From Oscillospiraceae bacterium (GTDB lineage: Bacteria > Bacillota > Clostridia > Oscillospirales > Ruminococcaceae), in NCBI GenBank assembly GCA_017410745.1, contig JAFPPJ010000087.1, positions 1 through 6,921 of the forward strand: a stretch of 6,921 bases of DNA. Direction: 5' to 3'. This document shows, in pieces, positions 5,688 to 6,921 of this stretch; the stretch's first letter is position 1, and each line of letters opens with the position of its first letter. Under the pieces are notes generated by a model. That model had not been told where the DNA came from and did no database searches. It saw only the letters and a list, made by a program, of their open reading frames with translations. The translations under genes were made by a program, and so were the position numbers.

Positions 5688-6304
5688 CATATCCCGTGGA
5701 GCCTGTCGCCCGCATCGCCGAGACCGGGCACGATGAATGCATTTTCATTCAGCCTTTCATCGAGAGTGCCTGCATATATATCTATATCCGGGTGTGCGCT
5801 TTGCAGAGCGTCTATCCCTTCGGGAGCGGCTATGATGCATATGAAGATTATCTTTTCCGCACCGTGCTGCTTTATCAGGTCAATGGCGTATTTAGCCGAG
5901 CCGCCTGTGGCAAGCATGGGGTCTGGCACTATCACGGTGCGCGAGTGCATCTCGGGCAGCTTCACCATATACTCCGACGGCATATGTGTCTGCTCGTCCC
6001 TGGCAAGCCCGATATAGCCTACACAGGCATCGGGCAGCAGGCGCACCACGCCATTGAGCATCCCTATGCCTGCCCGCAGTATGGGTATGACTGCGGGGCT
6101 CTCATCGGCGAGCATGGGCACATCCGCTTCGGTCACAGGGGTCTTGATATGTACGCTCCTCATTTCGGCAGAGCGCATGGCCTCATAGGTGAGAAGGGCG
6201 GCTACCTCCTCTGCGGCGGTGCGAAATGCCGCTGTGGAGGTGTTCTTATCACGCATCACAGAGATGCGGTGCTTTATAAGAGGATGATCGGATATGTATA
6301 CCAC
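5687..6304 (-). CDS. upp: Uracil phosphoribosyltransferase
   Basis: This enzyme salvages uracil by joining it to PRPP to give UMP and pyrophosphate in the cytoplasm. At 205 residues it is of normal family length. It shows PILRAGIGM (74-82), RDEQT (102-106), the PRPP-binding loop DPMLATGGSA (128-137), AAPEGI (159-164) and the uracil-binding C-terminus PGLGDAGDRLHG (193-204). The start is GTG at 6304, with AAAGGAAG just upstream. The GTG shares its first base with the preceding gene's TAG stop (TAGTG), so translation is probably coupled. Small departures from the usual family pattern are Ala101, where Tyr normally precedes the RDE, and an HGI rather than FGT end. The core PRPP residues are intact, so activity is expected. 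Confidence 0.95.
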   Translation of the reverse strand: MVYISDHPLIKHRISVMRDKNTSTAAFRTAAEEVAALLTYEAMRSAEMRSVHIKTPVTEADVPMLADESPAVIPILRAGIGMLNGVVRLLPDACVGYIGLARDEQTHMPSEYMVKLPEMHSRTVIVPDPMLATGGSAKYAIDLIKQHGAEKIIFICIIAAPEGIDALQSAHPDIDIYAGTLDERLNENAFIVPGLGDAGDRLHGI

Positions 6305-6921
6305 TATACTTCCTTTCCGAGCTTGACGGTATATCTGCTGCCGTCAAGGGTGACGCTGAAGGTCTCGCTGCGTACAAGATATCCTGCGGCGCGCTCCTCT
6401 ACGGTATAGCTTATGTCGCCCGTGCCTTCGAGCTCTATCTTTGCATTTGCGGGTGCGATGCATATATTGTCGGTGAGGATCGTGGTGAATGCGGGTACTT
6501 CGGGCTGTATCACTTCATCGGGGGTGATATAGCCGACCTCGCCGCCGTCTATGGTGAGGAACATGGATACGTCGCCGGTGGTGCGCACGGTATAGGTATG
6601 GGGCGGTTCCGATACTACGCCGCCTGCATAGAGCAGAGCCAGATACAGCTGCGGCTCGTGGTTCTCTGCGCAGTGCAACATGATATCGCTGTCAAACTCG
6701 CCGAGAACGCCGACCAGTGCCACAAAGGAGAGACTGCTCATGACGGGCATACGGGCTGCGAGCATATATCCTGCCTCGCCCATATCCTCATCGCTTAATC
6801 CGCCGTTGGCTATCATATCATCTGCGTTCTGCATCAGCTCTGCGAGCATATCCTGATAGCCGCCCTCAGTATAATTCTGCGTGTCGGGTATATAGTCGGT
6901 GACAACGGTGCTGAGCAGCAC
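6304..6921 (-). CDS. Acidic protein of unknown function (partial, N-terminus beyond window)
   Basis: The frame is open to the right edge, so only the last 205 residues are seen and the true start is unknown; the GTG at the edge is simply the first complete codon. I do not recognise the family. The visible part has 32 Asp/Glu against 8 Lys/Arg, so it is strongly acidic. Its first half looks helical, with one mildly hydrophobic stretch (residues 58-76 of the visible part) too polar to be a clear membrane span. The second half is rich in Thr, Val and Gly and looks like beta strands, ending in a basic KLGKEV tail. It reaches its TAG stop one base into upp, so the two are probably in one operon and coupled, but nothing links it to pyrimidine metabolism beyond position. 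Confidence 0.8.
   Translation of the reverse strand: MLLSTVVTDYIPDTQNYTEGGYQDMLAELMQNADDMIANGGLSDEDMGEAGYMLAARMPVMSSLSFVALVGVLGEFDSDIMLHCAENHEPQLYLALLYAGGVVSEPPHTYTVRTTGDVSMFLTIDGGEVGYITPDEVIQPEVPAFTTILTDNICIAPANAKIELEGTGDISYTVEERAAGYLVRSETFSVTLDGSRYTVKLGKEV

Noticed and set aside
4957..5748. 263-codon minus-strand open frame
   Set aside because: It is antisense to secF, crosses the terminator, and has no family resemblance or membrane pattern. The secF frame carries all the motifs.
5696..6409. 237-codon plus-strand open frame
   Set aside because: It is antisense to upp, starts inside the terminator flank, and has low-quality composition.

Overview
The window looks like chromosomal DNA from a Gram-positive anaerobe of the Clostridia, most likely a Ruminococcus-like member of the Oscillospiraceae. 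This placement is inference from three things: separate secD and secF genes rather than the fused secDF of Bacillus, a ZagA/YciC-type COG0523 GTPase, and strong Firmicute-style Shine-Dalgarno sites and sigma-A promoters. Isoleucine use is odd: secF has 18 ATC, 17 ATA and 1 ATT codon, although its third positions are otherwise G/C-rich.

Layout, left to right. (1) Positions 1-2820, minus strand, hold a likely two-gene operon. A COG0523/CobW-family GTPase (428 aa) carries a 58-residue tract made almost only of His, Asp and Glu. It is followed 35 bp downstream by asnB (glutamine-hydrolysing asparagine synthetase), which runs off the left edge; its first 499 residues are present. (2) Positions 2821-3274 are a divergent regulatory region. 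A perfect consensus promoter (TTGACA-N17-TATAAT) fires leftward into a leader of about 155 nt, which can fold and contains a 15-bp palindrome beside the ribosome binding site. A second strong promoter (TTGACA-N17-TACAAT) fires rightward into secD. Between them lie a degenerate 7-bp tandem repeat and an imperfect palindrome. (3) Positions 3275-5640, plus strand, hold secD and secF, overlapping by 4 bp, which encode the proton-driven accessory subunits of the Sec translocase. (4) Positions 5650-5687 hold a bidirectional terminator between convergent units. (5) Positions 5687-6921, minus strand, hold upp (uracil phosphoribosyltransferase), overlapping by 1 base the end of a very acidic protein of unknown function that is cut by the right edge.

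Most of the content is ordinary housekeeping: protein export, pyrimidine salvage and asparagine synthesis. The part most worth following up is the metal-chaperone GTPase unit: its repetitive acidic/His metal-binding-like insert, its co-transcription with asnB, and its unexplained leader. No mobile element, CRISPR array, tRNA or rRNA was recognised.
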